Assembly: GCF_035634895.1 (NCBI RefSeq)
Contig: NZ_DASQCC010000124.1
Location: 41,322 to 105,321 of the forward strand
Reading direction: 5' to 3'
From: Actinophytocola sp035634895
GTDB taxonomy: Bacteria > Actinomycetota > Actinomycetes > Mycobacteriales > Pseudonocardiaceae
Length of the DNA stretch: 64,000 bases
In this document: piece after piece, positions 52,119 through 61,629 of the stretch
How the letters are laid out: each line of letters starts with the position of its first letter
Position numbering within the stretch: position 1 is the first letter of the stretch
Made by a program: the position numbers and the translations under genes
Notes under the pieces: model-generated
The model's database searches: none
What the model saw: only the letters and a program-made list of their open reading frames with translations
What the model was told of the DNA's origin: nothing

Positions 52119-52793
52119 ATGATCCACGGCGTTCTCTTCGACTTCTCGGGCACCCTGTTCCGCTTCGAGCCGGGTCCGGACTGGCCCTCGGCCACGGTCG
52201 GCGAGGCCGCGCGTGCGCGGCTGACCAGCGTGCTGACCGTCCCGACGATGCCGGCCGAGCTCATCCCGCCCGACCTCGTCGACGCGTGGGAGCGCCGCGA
52301 CCTCGACCCGGACGTGCACCACACCGTCTATATGGGCCTGCTCGCGGCCAGTGGCGTCGAGCTGACGCCCGCCGAGGCCGACGCGGTGTACGAGAGCGTC
52401 ACGGACCCGCTGGCCTGGCGGCCCTACCCGGACACGGAGCCGGTGCTGCGTGAGCTCCGCGCGGCCGGTGTGCCGGTGGCCGTGGTGAGCAACATCGCGT
52501 GGGAGATCCGGAGCGTGTTCCGGCAGCACGGCGTCGCCGACCTGGTCGACGAGTTCGTCCTGTCCTATGTGGAAGGCGTGGTCAAGCCGGACCCCAAGAT
52601 CTTCGCGATGGCGTGCCAGCGGATCGGGGTCGCGCCGGAGCGGGCGCTGATGGTCGGCGACAGCCCGGAGAACGACGGCGGCGCCGCGGCCATCGGCTGC
52701 ACGACCGTGATCGTCGACCCGGTGCCGACCCCGGAGCGCCCATCGGCATTGCGCCAGGCAGTGAGCGGTTTGCTACCCGCCGTGGCGGGTTAA
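52119..52793 (+). CDS. HAD-superfamily hydrolase with altered motif I
   Basis: This is a 224-residue HAD protein. The nucleophile D8 is present (FDFSGTLF), but the +2 acid/base Asp of phosphatases is Ser10. Motif II is VVSNIA, motif III is the Lys in GVVKPDPKIF and motif IV is GDSPENDGGAA. Phosphatases usually need the second Asp, so the chemistry may differ or the rate be low. The stop codon lies inside the palindrome upstream of the GH2 gene. GAGG precedes the ATG. Confidence 0.82.
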   Translation: MIHGVLFDFSGTLFRFEPGPDWPSATVGEAARARLTSVLTVPTMPAELIPPDLVDAWERRDLDPDVHHTVYMGLLAASGVELTPAEADAVYESVTDPLAWRPYPDTEPVLRELRAAGVPVAVVSNIAWEIRSVFRQHGVADLVDEFVLSYVEGVVKPDPKIFAMACQRIGVAPERALMVGDSPENDGGAAAIGCTTVIVDPVPTPERPSALRQAVSGLLPAVAG

Positions 52794-52800
52794 CGCTAAC
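52789..52800. promoter_or_regulatory. LacI-type palindrome upstream of the GH2 gene
   Basis: GTTAACGCTAAC resembles the GTTAGCGCTAAC operators found in front of galactosidase and arabinosidase genes in actinomycetes. It overlaps the HAD stop codon and lies 38 bp before the GH2 start. Confidence 0.6.
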
Positions 52801-52838
52801 ATTTTGACCGCTGTGCCGTTTATGTCACGGAGGTCGGG

Positions 52839-55800
52839 ATGCGTCACCAGATCGTTCTCGTCGCGCTGGCACTGCTGACCGGGGTGGTGACGCCGCCACC
52901 CCGCGCCGTCGCCGAACCCGTGGCCGGCCCGCCGGGTGGTGACGTCTACACCTACCTGGAGAACCCCGAGATGATCGGCGAGGGCCAGGAGCCGCACCAC
53001 GCGTTCCTGCGCCCGTACGCCGGCACCGCGAGCGCGGCCCGCGGGGCGGAGCGGAGCCCGTACGTGCGCTCGCTCGACGGGGAGTGGCGCATCGCCATGG
53101 CCGACCTGCCCGAGCACGTCCCGGCCGGGTTCCAGGCCGACGGCTACGACACCTCGCGCTGGCGGAAGGTGACCGTCCCGCACACGTGGCAGACCGACGG
53201 GCTCGACCACCCGATCTTCCGGAACATCGCGACCGAGATCCAGCCGGACGACCCGCCCCACGTGCCGAGGGACGTCAACCCGACGGCCGCCTACACGCGC
53301 GACTTCGACGTGCCGGCCGACTGGACCCGGCGCGCGACCTTCCTGCGCTTCGAGGGCGTGACCTCCGGCTACCTCGTGTGGGTCAACGGCCGGTACGTCG
53401 GCTACGACCAGGGTGGCTACACGCCGGCCGAGTTCGACATCTCCGCGGCGCTGCGGCCGGGCCACAACCGGCTCGCCGTGCAGGTGCACCGGTGGACGGC
53501 CGGCTCCTACCTCGAGGACTACGACCAGTGGCGGTACGCCGGCATCTTCCGCGATGTGAACGTGTACACCACGCCCTCGACCTTCCTCCAGGACGCGACG
53601 CTGCGCACCGATCTCGACGCCGCCTACACCGACGCGACCCTCACGGCCGCGGTCGAGCTGGGCCACAAGGCCGGTGGGACGACCGGGCGGCACCGGGTGA
53701 CGGCGAGCCTGCGTGACCCGCGCGGGCGCGAGGTGGGCCGGACGAGCACGGTCGTCGACGTCACCGGACCCACGACCGCCCAGCTGGCCCTGCCGGTCCG
53801 CGACCCCGCGAAGTGGTCGGACGAGACGCCGAACCTCTACACCGTCGTGTTGACGCTCACGGGACCGGACGGCCGCGTCACGCACACCACGAGCGACACC
53901 GTCGGGTTCCGGGAGATCGAGATCCGCGACCGGGTCCTGCTGGTCAACGGGAAGCGGGTGCTGTTCAAGGGGGTGAACCGCGCCGAGACCGACCCGGAGC
54001 ACGGCCGGCACGTGCCACGCGCCGCCCAGCGGCACGACGTGGCGCTGATGAAGCGGCTGAACCTCAACGCCGTGCGGACGTCGCACTACCCGTCCGACCC
54101 GTACTTCTACGACCTGGCGGACTCCCGCGGGCTGTGGATCGACGACGAGGTCGACATCGAGACCCACGACCACGAGAACTGCGCGGTGTGGTGCGAGGCC
54201 AACCAGCCCGAGTGGCGGGCCGCGTTCCTCGACCGGCTCGTCGCCATGGTGGAGCGGGACAAGAACCACCCGAGCGTGTTCATGTGGGACACCGGCAACG
54301 AGGCGGGCCTCGGCGCGCACCACTTCGCGATGGCGGACTGGTTGGCCGCCAACGAGCCGACGCGGCCGAAGTACCACCAGTCCAACAACCCGGACGGTGA
54401 CGCGCCGTACGCCGACGTGTGGGGGCCGCGCTACCCGTCGCCGGAGAGGTTCGCGCAGCAGGCGGAAACCACGACCAAGCCGCTGATCTTCGGCGAGTAC
54501 GCCCACGCCATGGGCAACAGCCTCGGCAACTTCCGTGAGTTCTGGGACATCATCCGCGCGCACCCGCAGACACAGGGCGGGTTCATCTGGGACTGGGCCG
54601 AGCAGAGCATCAGCCAGCCCCTGCGGATCGTGCCGGACACGTCCGGCAACGGCATCTCCGCGCACCTGTCGGGCGCACCGTCGCTTGTGGACGGACACCG
54701 GGGCAAAGGTCTTCACCTGTCCGGCCTGGATGACTTCGTCGAGGTCTACCGGGACCGCAGGCTCGACCTGACCGGCACGGCCGTGACGCTCGACGCGTGG
54801 GTGAAGCCGGCGGCGTGGAGCGGCGACTTCCGCATCGTCGGCAAGGGCGACCACCAGTACACGCTGAAGATGAAGACGGCCGACACACTGGAGTTCTTCA
54901 TCCACAGTGGCACCTGGCGGTTCGTGCAGGCGAAGGTGCCGGCGGACTTCTACGGCAACTGGCACCGGGTGAGCGGCACCTACGACGGTTCGATGCTGCG
55001 GCTGTACATCGACGGACGCGAGGTCGGGAACCTGGCGTTCAGCGGCCGGATCGACTCGTCGTCCGCCGACGTCGAGATCGGTCGCGACTTCGAGACGTCG
55101 TGGAACGACCCGAGCTCCATCGGCCGGATGGCGCACGGGGTGGTCGACGACGTGCGCATCTACGACCGAGCGTTGACGGCCGCCGAGCTGTCCGGCGACA
55201 CGCCGGCCGGCAATGCCTTGCTGGCACTGGACTTCGACCGCATCCAGGAGCGGGGGAGCTACCTCGCGTACGGCTCCAGCCTGTCCGGGCTGGACGGTCT
55301 GGTCGGCTCGGACCGCTACGCGCAGCCGGAGACGGCGCAGCTCGCGTGGGCGCAGCAGCCGCTGCGGTTCTCCTACGCCGCCGGGACTCTCACGGTCGGC
55401 AACGAGCGGCAGTTCGCCGGCACCGACGGTCTCCGGCTGCGCTGGCGGGTGACCGAGGGGTCGAAGGTCGTGGCGAGCGGCGAACAACCGCTGCGGGTGG
55501 CGGCCGGATCGACCGGCACCGTACCGGTTCCCGTGCCGGCCAACCCCCGCGACCGGGAACGGTTCCTGACCGTCGAAGCGGTGACCGCGGCCGGCGACGC
55601 GACCCTGCCGCGCGGGCAGGTGCTGGCGCACGACCAGTTCTTCCTGGACGGCACCCGCGTGCCCGGCCTCGACGCGGCACCGCGGCGCGCGGTCACCACG
55701 ACCGAGACCGACGCGGCGGTGGTCGCCTCGGTGGGCGAGACCCGGTACACGGTGGACAAGAAGTCCGGCGCGCTGTCCTCGATCGTCGTGCGGGGCAGGG

Positions 55801-56591
55801 AGTTGCTCACCCGCGGTCCTGAGCTGGACGCGTGGCGCGCGCCCATCAGCAACGAGACCTTCGCGTGGGGCCGCGCCGAGGGCGAGGACTGGCGGCGGGT
55901 CGGCCTCGACCGGTTGGCGACCACGGTCACCGGTGTGACGGTCACCCCCGCGCCCTCCGGTGTCCAGGTCGCGGTGACGTCCCGCGTGGCGGCGCCGGAC
56001 GTGGGCGGCGCGTGGTTCGACCAGACGATGACGTACACGGTCGACGGCACGGGCACCGTCCAACTGGGACACAGGGTGACTCCGCAGGGCGACGTGCGCA
56101 CGCTCACCTACCTGCCCAGGATCGGCGTGCGGCTGGCGGTGCCGTCGTCCTACGACCGGTTCGCCTGGTACGGCAGGAAGGTGGAGAGCTACGTCGACCG
56201 GCGTGAGGGCTCGTCGATCGGCGTGTACTCCTCGAGTGTCGAGGACCAGTACACGCCCTACTACCGGCCGCAGGACCACGGCAACCACACCGACGCGCGG
56301 TGGGCGCTGCTGACCGACGGCCGCACCGGCGGCCTCCTGGTCGCCGGCGCCAGGGATGTGAGCGTCACCCGGTACGACGACCTCGACCGGGCGGCGTACC
56401 CGTTCCAGCTGCGCCCGAACGACGGCTGGCACACGCTGCATGCCTCGTACGCGGTCACGGGCGTCGGCGACACGCCGAACCCGGTGCGGGAGCACTACCA
56501 GGTCCAGCAGAACCAGACGTACGAGTACACGCTCACACTGCGCCCACTGACCGCGGCGGAGGCGCGGGCCGGACTGCCGGCAGGGGCGTAG
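52839..56591 (+). CDS. Secreted GH2 glycosidase (beta-galactosidase type) with inserted LamG domain
   Basis: This is a 1250-residue secreted LacZ-like enzyme. A signal peptide (1-25) is followed by the sugar-binding jelly roll, an Ig-like domain, and a TIM barrel with acid/base E488 in MWDTGNEAG and nucleophile E553 in LIFGEYAHAMGN. After IWDWAEQSI a LamG/concanavalin-like module (about 605-780, with LSGLDDFVEVYRDRRLDL) interrupts the usual order. The Ig and large C-terminal beta-galactosidase domains follow. The insert probably adds a carbohydrate-binding surface next to the active site. Likely substrates are galactans or other plant galactosides. Confidence 0.9.
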   Translation: MRHQIVLVALALLTGVVTPPPRAVAEPVAGPPGGDVYTYLENPEMIGEGQEPHHAFLRPYAGTASAARGAERSPYVRSLDGEWRIAMADLPEHVPAGFQADGYDTSRWRKVTVPHTWQTDGLDHPIFRNIATEIQPDDPPHVPRDVNPTAAYTRDFDVPADWTRRATFLRFEGVTSGYLVWVNGRYVGYDQGGYTPAEFDISAALRPGHNRLAVQVHRWTAGSYLEDYDQWRYAGIFRDVNVYTTPSTFLQDATLRTDLDAAYTDATLTAAVELGHKAGGTTGRHRVTASLRDPRGREVGRTSTVVDVTGPTTAQLALPVRDPAKWSDETPNLYTVVLTLTGPDGRVTHTTSDTVGFREIEIRDRVLLVNGKRVLFKGVNRAETDPEHGRHVPRAAQRHDVALMKRLNLNAVRTSHYPSDPYFYDLADSRGLWIDDEVDIETHDHENCAVWCEANQPEWRAAFLDRLVAMVERDKNHPSVFMWDTGNEAGLGAHHFAMADWLAANEPTRPKYHQSNNPDGDAPYADVWGPRYPSPERFAQQAETTTKPLIFGEYAHAMGNSLGNFREFWDIIRAHPQTQGGFIWDWAEQSISQPLRIVPDTSGNGISAHLSGAPSLVDGHRGKGLHLSGLDDFVEVYRDRRLDLTGTAVTLDAWVKPAAWSGDFRIVGKGDHQYTLKMKTADTLEFFIHSGTWRFVQAKVPADFYGNWHRVSGTYDGSMLRLYIDGREVGNLAFSGRIDSSSADVEIGRDFETSWNDPSSIGRMAHGVVDDVRIYDRALTAAELSGDTPAGNALLALDFDRIQERGSYLAYGSSLSGLDGLVGSDRYAQPETAQLAWAQQPLRFSYAAGTLTVGNERQFAGTDGLRLRWRVTEGSKVVASGEQPLRVAAGSTGTVPVPVPANPRDRERFLTVEAVTAAGDATLPRGQVLAHDQFFLDGTRVPGLDAAPRRAVTTTETDAAVVASVGETRYTVDKKSGALSSIVVRGRELLTRGPELDAWRAPISNETFAWGRAEGEDWRRVGLDRLATTVTGVTVTPAPSGVQVAVTSRVAAPDVGGAWFDQTMTYTVDGTGTVQLGHRVTPQGDVRTLTYLPRIGVRLAVPSSYDRFAWYGRKVESYVDRREGSSIGVYSSSVEDQYTPYYRPQDHGNHTDARWALLTDGRTGGLLVAGARDVSVTRYDDLDRAAYPFQLRPNDGWHTLHASYAVTGVGDTPNPVREHYQVQQNQTYEYTLTLRPLTAAEARAGLPAGA

Positions 56592-56594
56592 GGG

Positions 56595-57476
56595 CTAGTC
56601 TGCCGCCGCGGCACGGAGGGCGTCGACGACGTGACCGGCCGGACCGGTGAGTGGTCGGGGGAGTCGCGCCAGCACCAGGCGACGCGGCTCCCCGCCGACC
56701 TGTCTGACGCTCACACCGGTTGGTACGACCGCTGCCAGGACAGCGGGAACCGTGGTGATCCCCGCACCCGCCGCGACGAGGGCGAGCTTCGCGAGCCAGT
56801 CCCGTGCGGTGTGCGCGATGACCGGCCGCTCGTCCAGTCCGGGCCAGACCCCCATCTCGCCCGCGGAGGAACTGGCGATCCACCGCTGACCACGGAGGTC
56901 CTCGACGGACACGGACCGCGCCGCGGCGAGCGGATGCCCGGCCGGCACCGCGACACACAGGTCCCGCTCGGTGAGCGTCGACACCCGCAGCGGCGGCGAC
57001 ACGGTGTCGAACGGCCGGAACGGCGGAACCGCGGCCAGGAGCGCGAGGTCGAGGGTGCCGGCCCGCAGCGCACGGACGAGCGACGGCGTGCTGCCCTCCC
57101 GGCTCGTGACGGTGATCGCCGGATGGCTACGGCGAAGCGCGGCAAGCGCACGTGGCACGAGCGCACCGCCGGCACTGGCGAACCACCCGAGCCGGACGAC
57201 GCCACCCTCGTCGGGCAGCCCGGCCAGCTCACGTTCCGCCGCGGACACCTCGCTGAGCACGTTGACGGCCCGGCGCAACACCACCTGTCCGGCGGCGGTG
57301 AGGCGCACGCCGTCCCGGCGGCGTTCGAGCAGGACGGCGCCGACCACTTGCTCGAGCGTCGCGATCTGGCGTGAGACGGCCGACTGGGTGTACCCGAGCG
57401 CGCCCGCCGCGGCGGTGAGCGTGCCCCGCTCGGCCACCTCGCGAAGCACACGCAACCCGGTGATGGAGAGGTCCAT
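56595..57476 (-). CDS. LysR family transcriptional regulator
   Basis: This is a 293-residue LysR regulator. The N-terminal helix-turn-helix (REVAERGTLTAAAGALGYTQSAVSRQIATLE) is followed by a substrate-binding domain. The ATG at 57476 (MDLSITGLRVL) is the usual start; an in-frame ATG at 57494 adds six residues. Neither has a clear ribosome site. It is divergent from an SDR gene, which is probably its target, with 70 bp between. The inducer is unknown. Confidence 0.86.
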   Translation of the reverse strand: MDLSITGLRVLREVAERGTLTAAAGALGYTQSAVSRQIATLEQVVGAVLLERRRDGVRLTAAGQVVLRRAVNVLSEVSAAERELAGLPDEGGVVRLGWFASAGGALVPRALAALRRSHPAITVTSREGSTPSLVRALRAGTLDLALLAAVPPFRPFDTVSPPLRVSTLTERDLCVAVPAGHPLAAARSVSVEDLRGQRWIASSSAGEMGVWPGLDERPVIAHTARDWLAKLALVAAGAGITTVPAVLAAVVPTGVSVRQVGGEPRRLVLARLPRPLTGPAGHVVDALRAAAAD

Positions 57477-57546
57477 GAGGTTTACGCATACCATGGTTGC
57501 GGAACTTTCGTTGGCCGCATGATCGCGATGTTCCTACCGTGGTGGC

Positions 57547-58395
57547 ATGACACGTACAGCCCTTGTCACCGGGGCAAACCAGGGCATCGGGTACGCACTG
57601 ATCGAGGAGTTGGCCGCCCGCCTGGCCCCGTCGGACCGCGTCCTGCTGACCGGCAGGGACGCCGACCGGGTAGCGGCGGCGGCGGACCGAGCCCGTGCGC
57701 GCGCCACGAGCCAGGTCGAGGGCCGAGTGCTGGACGTCAGCGACCCGGAAGCCATCGCGTCGCTGGCCGGCGAACTGGGACACACCGACATCGTGATCTC
57801 GAACGCCATCGCCCCGCTGGTACCGGACCGCCCCCAGGCCGAACAGGCGGACGAGTTCCTGGCGGTGTCGAACGGCGCCACACACGCCGTACTGCGCTCG
57901 TTCGCCCCGACCCTGCCTCCCGGCGGGAGGCTGCTGATCGTGGCGAGCGGCCTGGGCACACTGGGCTACCTGGATCCCCGGCTACACCCCCTGTTCGACG
58001 AGGTGACCCTGGCCGAGGTGGAGACAGCGGTCGACGACTGGCGAAGGTCCATCCACGACGGCACCGCCCGGGAGAAGGGCTGGCCGGCGTGGTTGAACGT
58101 GCCGTCCAAGGTGGCACAGGTGGCGGCCGTCCGCGCGGCGGCGACGAGGCGACGTGCGGAGGACCTGGCCAACGGCAGGCTGATCGCCGCGGTCTGCCCG
58201 GGCCTGGTCGACACGAGAGCGTCCCGCCCGTGGTTCGACGACTTCAGCCGGGCGAAGACCCCGGCGGAGTCGGCAAAGCCGATCGTGGACCTGGTCCTGA
58301 ACCCCCTGGACCCGGCGATGTACGGAGAACTGGTGCAGTTCGGCAAGGTCCTACCGTGGCGGAACGGCGAACCGATGGACCGCGAGGTCAGCTGA
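57547..58395 (+). CDS. Short-chain dehydrogenase-like protein lacking the catalytic Tyr
   Basis: This is a 282-residue SDR related to carbonyl reductases. The cofactor motif TGANQGIG (8-15), the SNA motif and S134 (IVASGLG) are present. The YxxxK motif reads NVPSK, with Asn184 replacing Tyr and Lys188 kept. It could bind NADP but may not reduce carbonyls by the standard mechanism. A LysR gene diverges upstream; the LAL gene converges and its stop abuts this one. Confidence 0.82.
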   Translation: MTRTALVTGANQGIGYALIEELAARLAPSDRVLLTGRDADRVAAAADRARARATSQVEGRVLDVSDPEAIASLAGELGHTDIVISNAIAPLVPDRPQAEQADEFLAVSNGATHAVLRSFAPTLPPGGRLLIVASGLGTLGYLDPRLHPLFDEVTLAEVETAVDDWRRSIHDGTAREKGWPAWLNVPSKVAQVAAVRAAATRRRAEDLANGRLIAAVCPGLVDTRASRPWFDDFSRAKTPAESAKPIVDLVLNPLDPAMYGELVQFGKVLPWRNGEPMDREVS

Positions 58396-61209
58396 TCAGG
58401 CCGTGCGGTCGTGCTCAGCGGCCTCCCGCGCGATGTCGATGCGCGACCGCACGTTCAGCTTGGCCAGGATGTGCGAGACGTGGGTGCCAACGGTCCGCGG
58501 GGAGAGCACCAACTGCTCGGCGATCTGCCGGTTGGACATACCCTCGGCCACCATCCCGGCGATCTTCGTCTCGGTCGGCGTGAGACTCGCCCACCCTTCC
58601 TGCACCTGCCGATGCTTGACCCGAGGCCCCCGCCGGATGCCGTGCTGACGAAGCTGGGCCCGCAGATGGGCGAGATCCCAGTTGGCACCGAGCCGGTCGT
58701 AGAGCTCGTCGGCCCGCGTGAAGGCGGACCGGGCGGCATCCCGGTCCCCACGAGTGGCAAACCTGATGGCGGCGGCCTCGAGCGCCTTGGCCCGCAGGAG
58801 GGGACGCCCAGCGTCGCGGTACCGATCGGCGGCCTGCTGCAACAGGAAGGGATCCCGTTCCAGCAGCCCGCGACAGTAAGCAGCGGTCCCAAGCCGATGC
58901 GGCACCTGCGACCGCCGAGCGAGAATCGCCGCCTGCTCGGCGACGTCGGCCGCCGCATCACCTGTCCCGGTGTGCGAGGCGAGCCGAGCGACCTCGGGCA
59001 GCAGGTCCTCGAGCTCGTCGAGCTCCTCGGCATCTCCAGCGACCCGGGCGGTGAGCACGGCCAACGCCTGATCCGACTGGTCAGCCACCTCATGGTCGAG
59101 GCTGAGAGCCAAGGTCAGCGACGACACCACCCGGTTGCCGATCTGCTCCGCGCTGGGCGCCGCCAGACTCAGGTGCCGTCGCGCGGTAGCCGGATCGCCC
59201 CGGTGAAACGCGATGACCGCGGCGATCCCACGGTCGCAGCAGGTGGCGCCGGGATCCTTGAAGTCGTCGGGCAGGGCATCGATCTCGGCCTGTGCGTCAT
59301 CCCACCGTCCGACCTCGAACAGTAACTCTCCCAACGTGGTCTGCGCCTGGGCCAACCGAACGAGGCTGCCGCTGCGGTCGGCGAGCTGCCGAACCTTGAG
59401 GGCGGTGCCCAACGCCTCGTCGTACCGATCGAGGTCCCCGAGCGCGACGGCCTTGTTGATCTGCAACAGCAAGCGTAGGTCGGTGAGAGTGGGGTCGTCT
59501 CCGATCACATCCAGAGCACGGTCGAAGAGGGGCAGCGCCATCGCGACGTCGCCACGCATGATCGAAACCACGGTCAGGACGTGCAGCGACCACCCGAGGG
59601 CCCAGTTGTCGCCGGCCTCCTCCGCGGTCGCCAACGCCTTGGCGGCCACGTTGCCGGCTACCGACACCTCCCCGAGATCCCGGTGGGCCCGCGCGGTGAG
59701 CACGAGCAGCCGGGCCCGCTGCTGCGCGGAGATACCCGCTATCCCGTACGCGCGCTCCAACGCTTCCAAGGCCTCGTCGGATCGGCCGAGCATCGCCCGA
59801 GACTGCGAGACCGTCCAATGAAGATCGACAAGTAGGTCCGGATCGGCGACCATGCTCATGGCCCGGCTCGCGACCTGTACCGCTTCATCACCCTCGCCCG
59901 CGCGGTACAGCGCCTCCGCCAACCGGCACACGAGCACGGCCCCCCGGGGGGTGTTCGCCGGCGACCGGTCGGACGCCTTGCGCAGGAGCTGGATGGCATC
60001 CTTCGGTGCTTGGGCGATCAGCGACGGTGCGGCGTCGACAGTCCAGTTCAGCAGCGCGTCGTCCAGCGGGTCCGCGTTCGGAACGCTGATGGCGTGGAGT
60101 AACTGACGGGCGACCCGGGGCGTGGGGACGCCCGCCGCGGCGAGGGCCTTGGCCGCGTCGCCGTGCCACGCCGGCCGTAGCGGACCGGCGATGTCGTCGT
60201 AGAGCGCGCTTCGGATCAACGGATGCCGGAACGCGAGCTTGTCGCCGAGGTCCTTCAACACACCAGCGGTGCGTGCCTCGTCGATGGCCGGTACCAGTTC
60301 GGCGACCCTCCGGTGGAGGACTATCGCGAGGTCCGCGACCAGGAACTCCCCGCCCAGCAAGGCCGCCGCCTGCAACACCTTTCGGACCTCGGTCGGGAGG
60401 AAGTCGAGCCGGTCGGTGATCGCGGCGACGAGCGAGTCGGGTACCGGACCGCTCACCACCTCGACCGCGCCGGACTCGCTCACGGTCAGCCGCTGGGCTC
60501 GAACCAGCGCGTCCAGCAGCTCGGTCAGGTACAGCGGGTTGCCCCCCGCCTCTTCTGCGAGCCGCATCAGGTTCTCGCCGGGCTGGCCCTCCGAGATCGT
60601 CGCCACCAGATCGGTCACTGCCTGCTCTGCCAGACCGTCGAGGCGAAGCAGGCCGTCCGCGCCGACCACGCGCCGCACCGCGAGCAGCTCGTCGCGTTGC
60701 GGAACGGGACGAACGATGCCGATCAGCAGCAACGGGGAGCGGTCCAGTGACCGCGCCAACCACTCCCACACACTGATCGTCGAGAGGTCACCCCACTGGA
60801 GGTCGTCGACGACCACCACCGTCGGGTTCGCGCTGGACAGCTTGGTCATGAGGGCGAGCATCTGCTCCGCGGCGGCCACGGCGGGATCCACCGAGCTGGG
60901 GAGCTCACCGCGCAGCAGCCGCTGGATGGTGTCAAGACGTGGTTCGCCGGACCACCTGGACAGCAAGGCCTCCAGGAGCGGCTGCAGGGGGAGCGTCCGG
61001 CCGAGCTCGTCACACTCGGCCCAGAAGGTCGCGAAGTTCCGTTGCTCCGCCGCGGCGACCGTCGCGCGCGCGAGGGAGGACTTGCCGATGCCAGGCTCAC
61101 CTTCGATCAGCACCGCGTGGCCGGTGCCGGATGCGAGGTCGTCGAGCCATCCAAGTAGTCGGGACAACTCGGCCTCGCGGCCGACTAGCGCGTGAGCGTC
61201 ACTCGGCAT
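58396..61209 (-). CDS. LAL-type LuxR family regulator
   Basis: This is a 937-residue large ATP-binding LuxR regulator. Walker A GEPGIGKS is at 37-44, Walker B is VVVVDDLQWGD, and long TPR-like repeats lead to a C-terminal LuxR helix-turn-helix (SNRQIAEQLVLSPRTVGTHVSHILAKL). The ATG at 61209 begins the conserved VGREAEL segment. LAL proteins often activate secondary metabolism or sugar use. Divergent from it, 264 bp away, is a tiny secreted-peptide gene, which could be its target or signal. A decayed LAL gene lies 1 kb further on. Confidence 0.92.
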   Translation of the reverse strand: MPSDAHALVGREAELSRLLGWLDDLASGTGHAVLIEGEPGIGKSSLARATVAAAEQRNFATFWAECDELGRTLPLQPLLEALLSRWSGEPRLDTIQRLLRGELPSSVDPAVAAAEQMLALMTKLSSANPTVVVVDDLQWGDLSTISVWEWLARSLDRSPLLLIGIVRPVPQRDELLAVRRVVGADGLLRLDGLAEQAVTDLVATISEGQPGENLMRLAEEAGGNPLYLTELLDALVRAQRLTVSESGAVEVVSGPVPDSLVAAITDRLDFLPTEVRKVLQAAALLGGEFLVADLAIVLHRRVAELVPAIDEARTAGVLKDLGDKLAFRHPLIRSALYDDIAGPLRPAWHGDAAKALAAAGVPTPRVARQLLHAISVPNADPLDDALLNWTVDAAPSLIAQAPKDAIQLLRKASDRSPANTPRGAVLVCRLAEALYRAGEGDEAVQVASRAMSMVADPDLLVDLHWTVSQSRAMLGRSDEALEALERAYGIAGISAQQRARLLVLTARAHRDLGEVSVAGNVAAKALATAEEAGDNWALGWSLHVLTVVSIMRGDVAMALPLFDRALDVIGDDPTLTDLRLLLQINKAVALGDLDRYDEALGTALKVRQLADRSGSLVRLAQAQTTLGELLFEVGRWDDAQAEIDALPDDFKDPGATCCDRGIAAVIAFHRGDPATARRHLSLAAPSAEQIGNRVVSSLTLALSLDHEVADQSDQALAVLTARVAGDAEELDELEDLLPEVARLASHTGTGDAAADVAEQAAILARRSQVPHRLGTAAYCRGLLERDPFLLQQAADRYRDAGRPLLRAKALEAAAIRFATRGDRDAARSAFTRADELYDRLGANWDLAHLRAQLRQHGIRRGPRVKHRQVQEGWASLTPTETKIAGMVAEGMSNRQIAEQLVLSPRTVGTHVSHILAKLNVRSRIDIAREAAEHDRTA

Positions 61210-61473
61210 GGCTTCGACAGTATTGCTTATCGCCGCATGGAACAACGGTTGGCGGGAAGGTTACGCCAACCGAGGCCGTGGTCATTCCGTTGCTCGTTTG
61301 TTAACTCTCGGTTATTAGGAATTACTTGAGCTATTTTAGAACCGTATGCGATCATTTGTTGGACGGTATAGTTTGGGCCCAACTACTCTCCACACTCGCT
61401 GCGATGGTGTACCACTATTCGCGCGATCTTCTCTTCTATCCAACAACCCGGTTGAGGAATATTGGGAGGCAAA

Positions 61474-61605
61474 GTGAATGTCGCGCGGATAGTGGTCGCC
61501 CTCGTGGCGTCGGTGGTCATGGTGGTCGGAGTGGCCGGTACCGCGGCCGCAGACCCTCCCGAGATGACTCACAACACCATAGTGCCGGAGATGACCCACA
61601 ACTGA
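61474..61605 (+). CDS. Small secreted peptide precursor with duplicated PEMTHN motif
   Basis: This short gene has GGGAGG 4 bp before a GTG start and encodes 43 residues. The first 26 form a textbook signal peptide (hydrophobic core VVALVASVVMVVGVAG, cleavage after AAA). The predicted mature peptide is DPPEMTHNTIVPEMTHN, in which PEMTHN occurs twice. No Cys and no known family. It stands alone in an AT-richer region (upstream gap 61210-61473, no other gene) divergent from a LAL regulator. A signalling or surface role is conceivable, but this is speculation. Confidence 0.65.
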   Translation: MNVARIVVALVASVVMVVGVAGTAAADPPEMTHNTIVPEMTHN

Positions 61606-61629
61606 CAAGTGCCCGAAGGGATGCAATTG

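Noticed and set aside
52773..56495. A 1240-codon minus-strand frame
   Set aside because: Antisense to the GH2 gene, with no recognisable motif or ribosome site.
61336..61626. A 96-codon minus-strand frame over the peptide gene
   Set aside because: No ribosome site and poor codon bias; the plus-strand peptide gene has a strong ribosome site and signal peptide.
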